From: Hyphomonas sediminis
Lineage (GTDB): Bacteria > Pseudomonadota > Alphaproteobacteria > Caulobacterales > Hyphomonadaceae
Reading direction: 5' to 3'
DNA length: 64,000 nt
NCBI RefSeq assembly: GCF_019679475.1
Contig: NZ_JAIEZP010000001.1
Coordinates: 434,001 to 498,000, forward strand
Positions 60,832 to 64,000 of the stretch are shown piece by piece. The notes beneath the pieces are model-generated. The model was given only the letters and a program-made list of their open reading frames with translations, made no database searches and had not been told where the DNA came from. Position 1 is the stretch's first letter, and each line of letters begins with the position of its first letter. The translations under genes and the position numbers were made by a program.

Positions 60832-62996
60832 TTTCCGTTGATCCGTGTCCGCATATACCGCGCGATCAGGGCGAGGCCGGCGGCCATCGCAAACAGAATT
60901 GCGGCGATTGAGACGATCCAGCCCCACGAGGTTGCCCGCGCCGTCTTGCGCGCGCCCAGCGCCTTGTCGCCCACAGTGAACGTTGCATCGGCCGCTTTGG
61001 AGACGATGGTCGCGGCATTCTCCCGCCACACGGCGGCGCCGCCGCTCAGCTGGCTCCAATGGCTCGGCTTCACCAGCGCACGGATCGACCCGATGAGTTG
61101 TTCTTCGGTCTCCGCCGTCACCAGCATCACGAGGCGGCCCGCATATTCTGGCGACTCGCCTTCAATTATGAGGCCGTTGTCCCCAAGATCGACAAGGTTC
61201 AGCTCCCGGCTGAAACCGCCCGTTTCCGGCAGGCTGAATTTCTGCAGCGGCAGGAACCCGCCAAGCTGCGGCCGGGTGCCGACAAGAATTGTATTGGCAT
61301 CGGCCAGCTCCGGCCCGATTCCAAAATCCGCCTCGGTAAAGACAGTCCCGTTGATCTGGCCGAGACGTGCCGCAAGCGTCCAAACGCTTTCAATCGTCTC
61401 AGGCGACGCGTCGACCGCGCGGATCGCCATCGGCGCGCTTTCGAGACCAGAGAAAGGATAGCCTGCCTCCTGCAACAGCGAGAGGCTCGGCAGCTCCGCG
61501 AACCGGCCCGCAGCTGGCAACGTCAGCGTTGAAGTGTCTTTCAGCGTGAAGGCGAGGTTGCGAGAATTGCGCGCCGCGCAAGCCCCCTGCTCAGGCGCCG
61601 ACATCTCGATCTGGAAATCCACTGTGTTCCAGCCGGGCCGCAGGGAGCGCGCCGGCAGGTCTATCTGGTAACCAGGAACCACCTCGCCATCAGGATTGGT
61701 CATCCGGACTGCCCGCTCGAATGATCCATTCACGAGGATATTGACGACCGAACGCCCATCGAGGCCCGCGCCATAAGCAAAGTCGAGCATCATCACGAGA
61801 TCATCGTCATCCCGGAAGCGCACGTCCGCAGGCAGCGTAAAGGAGAGCTGCGCCCGCCCCTGCTCGCGGCCGAGCACCGAAACCCCGCCGAAGCCAAGAT
61901 CCCGGAACACATATTTTGCATCCGTGCGCAGCGGCTGGCGCTTGGCGCTCACGATGGTTGCCGGCACTTCGCTTTGCGCAATGACAGCCGAGGATGCCGC
62001 CGCCAGCGGAAAACCCTCGGAGGCAAGCGCACGCAACGCGCCGTCAATCGCTTCAGGCGTACGGCCTGCGGCGAGGATCAGGAAATGGGTCGGGTCGAAC
62101 GGCGACGGGCCGATCGACAGCCAGGCATCGCGGTCCTCGAGTCTTGCAAGCCCATCGGGCGCAAAGGCGGCCAACTCTTCGGGCGTCCCGATGGCGATCA
62201 GGTCGCGCCCCTCTGTGGCCTCGCCAGGCGCCATCTCGGTCAACTGGGTAATTTCGGGCAACCGGTAGCCAAGACGGTTACCCACAGCTTGGGAGGCCAA
62301 CGCGCCCCGGCGCAGCGTGTCGGCATCGCCCTGCCCCGCAAGGATGCCCAGCTTGTCGACCCCGCCAATCCCGGCAGACAGCACCGCGCCCAGATCAGCC
62401 AGCGTTGCCGCCAACGGGCGGCGCGCATAAGTCACTTCGATATACGAGCGCGCCGTATCGATTTCCGTCCACAGCTCTGCGGCGTCTGCGTCCTGGCAAT
62501 CGAGTGTATAGCGCTGCACCGCGTCGATGCGCAGCGTGTTGTATCCTGACACCAACGCGGAAGGGTCGAGCACGATCTCGTTGATGGCTGCGGCCCGCTC
62601 CGTCACGCCGTCGAGTTGGCCGATAAAGAAACCATTCATCCCCAGCCGCAATTGCGGCTTCAGGCCCTCCTGCGCGCGTCCGCTCACATGCCGCAGGACG
62701 ATCCGCGCTTCAGTTACATCCGCCTGCGGAGCGATAGCAAAGGAAATCTCTTCGCTCGCGCTCGCGCCGTCGAGATGGATTGCACCCTGGCTGCTGCGCA
62801 GCGCCGCCAGAGGCAGGCGCGCGCGCCACAGGCCGTTCTCCAACTGCTCGGTGGAGATGTTCGGGTTCTCCCGATACCGGGCATAAATATCCAGCGCGGC
62901 TTCAGCGGTCGGCGCCTGTTGCGCCGCCGCCGGCGCAGGGCCGACCGCAAAGGCCGCTGCTGCAGCGGCAACCATCAGGCGGACGAAGTATTTCAT
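60828..62996 (-). CDS. bcsB: cellulose synthase periplasmic subunit BcsB
   Basis: A 722-residue BcsB. The signal peptide (MKYFVRLMVAAAAAAFAV, cut near AAAQ) is followed by two alternating carbohydrate-binding-like and flavodoxin-like repeats with family motifs GMNGFFIGQL, YNTLRIDAVQRYTLDCQDAD, FRDLGFGGVSVLG, ILVNGSFERAVRM and GWNTVDFQIEMSAP. A single C-terminal transmembrane anchor (WGWIVSIAAILFAMAAGLA) ends the protein. It pairs with BcsA to guide the glucan chain. Start overlaps the bcsA stop (ATGA at 62996-62993). Confidence 0.95.
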   Translation of the reverse strand: MKYFVRLMVAAAAAAFAVGPAPAAAQQAPTAEAALDIYARYRENPNISTEQLENGLWRARLPLAALRSSQGAIHLDGASASEEISFAIAPQADVTEARIVLRHVSGRAQEGLKPQLRLGMNGFFIGQLDGVTERAAAINEIVLDPSALVSGYNTLRIDAVQRYTLDCQDADAAELWTEIDTARSYIEVTYARRPLAATLADLGAVLSAGIGGVDKLGILAGQGDADTLRRGALASQAVGNRLGYRLPEITQLTEMAPGEATEGRDLIAIGTPEELAAFAPDGLARLEDRDAWLSIGPSPFDPTHFLILAAGRTPEAIDGALRALASEGFPLAAASSAVIAQSEVPATIVSAKRQPLRTDAKYVFRDLGFGGVSVLGREQGRAQLSFTLPADVRFRDDDDLVMMLDFAYGAGLDGRSVVNILVNGSFERAVRMTNPDGEVVPGYQIDLPARSLRPGWNTVDFQIEMSAPEQGACAARNSRNLAFTLKDTSTLTLPAAGRFAELPSLSLLQEAGYPFSGLESAPMAIRAVDASPETIESVWTLAARLGQINGTVFTEADFGIGPELADANTILVGTRPQLGGFLPLQKFSLPETGGFSRELNLVDLGDNGLIIEGESPEYAGRLVMLVTAETEEQLIGSIRALVKPSHWSQLSGGAAVWRENAATIVSKAADATFTVGDKALGARKTARATSWGWIVSIAAILFAMAAGLALIARYMRTRINGK

Positions 62997-64000
62997 GAGC
63001 GTGCTTCCCGTGTAACGGCGCGAATGTGATTGCCCGCCTGCGTCAGGCTTGAGCGGAGGAGCCGGGCGATTTTCGCGCCCATATGTTCAGAGTTGGCGCG
63101 CGCATCGCGGAACTGCTTCCAGTTCTCGCTATGCCCGTACATGAGCGTGACAACCGCCGCCCATTGCTCCCGCGTCTCGATAACGAAGCTGAGACCCAGC
63201 TTCTGGCCATCTGGCGCATCGGAGGCGGACAGCACTTTGAGGGTCAACACGGCAGCATTGCTTGCGCCTAGCTCCCGCGCGTCGACCGTCAGCGTGTCAC
63301 CGGCCGCGAATTTGCGCGGCGCGCTCTTGCCCACAGAACACCCCATGCCGGTGATCGAAACGTCCGACATGTGCGCGGCAACCGGCTCGCCCTGATGCGT
63401 CAGCAAAACATCACGGTGCAGGTCAAAGCGCGGGAAAGCCCGTTGCTGCGAGCGCTCATAAAGGACGCCCAGCGAAGAAACGAGCAATAGCAGGTGAAAC
63501 GTGTTCCAGATCAGCAAGACCGAGATGACCCCCGCTCCCACCGGATCGGTGAAGAGGCGAATGAGCCCGGCAATCTCGCCCAGCCCCACCAGTGCAATCA
63601 GCACATAAAATGGACGCGCCAGCGGCGAGATAAAACTCTCGCTCAAATTTTCGCCCTTCGGCGTCACGGCAAAGCTCGGCGCGCGCGGATTCCGGAGCAC
63701 TTGCAGGATTGCACCCGAACAGTGGATCGACTGGACGACCTCATAAAGCTCGGATGCGAACGCCCAGCGCGTATGCCCATAGAGGATCGAGGACAACATC
63801 AGCGCCCCAACAATGTGCGGCAGGCCGTACATCAGGAAGTCGGACAAGTCGCCGACATACACCTGCACGCCCAGCAACAGGTAAAGCAGAGGCGCCAGAA
63901 TGAAGGTCAGCCGCGCCAGCGGGAAGAACCAGTAGAAGCAGGAATTCAGATAGCCGATCCGCTGAGACAGGCTCAGCCCCTTCTTCAGAAGGGGGTTCTT
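62993..64000 (-). CDS. bcsA: cellulose synthase catalytic subunit BcsA (C-terminal part only)
   Basis: The last 335 residues of BcsA; the gene runs off the right edge, so the glycosyltransferase core is not seen. The frame at the edge reads NPLLKKGLSLSQRIGYLNSC, the interfacial helix region. Transmembrane helices follow, then the PilZ domain with an intact c-di-GMP site: RSQQR (the RxxxR motif) and DVSITGMG (D/NxSxxG). Synthesis should therefore respond to cyclic di-GMP. The internal Met at 63877 is not the start. It is the first visible gene of the bcsABC-PAS operon. Confidence 0.95.
   Translation of the reverse strand, partial: KNPLLKKGLSLSQRIGYLNSCFYWFFPLARLTFILAPLLYLLLGVQVYVGDLSDFLMYGLPHIVGALMLSSILYGHTRWAFASELYEVVQSIHCSGAILQVLRNPRAPSFAVTPKGENLSESFISPLARPFYVLIALVGLGEIAGLIRLFTDPVGAGVISVLLIWNTFHLLLLVSSLGVLYERSQQRAFPRFDLHRDVLLTHQGEPVAAHMSDVSITGMGCSVGKSAPRKFAAGDTLTVDARELGASNAAVLTLKVLSASDAPDGQKLGLSFVIETREQWAAVVTLMYGHSENWKQFRDARANSEHMGAKIARLLRSSLTQAGNHIRAVTREARS

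Overview
The window looks like chromosomal DNA of a GC-rich (low to mid 60s percent by eye) alphaproteobacterium. The Caulobacterales/Hyphomonadaceae lineage is the best guess. The pointers are a class-specific sulfate-assimilation operon (cysG, DUF2849, cysI, DUF934, cysH), the clustered suc genes, an RpoH with the conserved RpoH box, a LexA box of the alphaproteobacterial type GTTC-N7-GTTC, and a near-consensus CtrA box. I found no rRNA, tRNA, insertion sequence, prophage or CRISPR array. Species assignment is inference.

Layout. 1-7.5 kb (+): a tightly overlapped operon encoding a MoxR ATPase (5' truncated by the window), two small secreted proteins, a DUF58 protein, a BatA/DUF4159 membrane protein and a large membrane protein with vWA-like and amidotransferase-like parts. 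The two small genes are an unusual insertion into a normally compact module. 7.5-15.8 kb: an AmpG-like permease, a GNAT protein, an acyltransferase, an orphan receiver, a rhomboid protease, ZapE, RpoH with a candidate heat-shock promoter, an RcnB-family protein followed by the broken remains of a second one, and a SpoU-type RNA methyltransferase. 15.9-21.2 kb (-): the sulfate/sulfite reduction operon, with a glutathione transferase gene spliced into it by stop/start overlaps, opposed by a LysR regulator.

22-28 kb: a TipN-like coiled-coil membrane protein, an unlisted 47-residue membrane peptide, an Hpt phosphotransfer protein with a CtrA-like box, chorismate mutase, an unknown protein, a YghU-type glutathione transferase and a methyltransferase. 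28-35 kb (-): sucC, sucD, sucA, sucB of the TCA cycle. 35-45 kb: an MFS carrier, a PhoD-like lipoprotein, a DUF2306/LytTR divergent pair, a TAXI solute receptor with its own membrane anchor, rlmH, rsfS (probable CTG start), a BON lipoprotein, gshB, a Gly/Ser-rich lipoprotein, and a divergent hydrolase/VOC pair. 45-57 kb: mutS, maeB, a hybrid kinase coupled to a second AmpG-like permease, comM (yifB) behind an SOS box, and dusA.

57-64 kb (-): the end of a cellulose synthesis operon. It holds bcsA (partial, with an intact PilZ c-di-GMP site), bcsB, bcsC and a fourth translationally coupled gene. That fourth gene encodes a membrane sensor with a periplasmic Cache-like region and a PAS domain but no output domain. 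This gene, the two inserted secreted proteins of the MoxR operon, the TipN-like/Hpt neighbourhood and the kinase-AmpG pair are the least conventional parts of the window. Nothing here can be called a proven new system from sequence alone.
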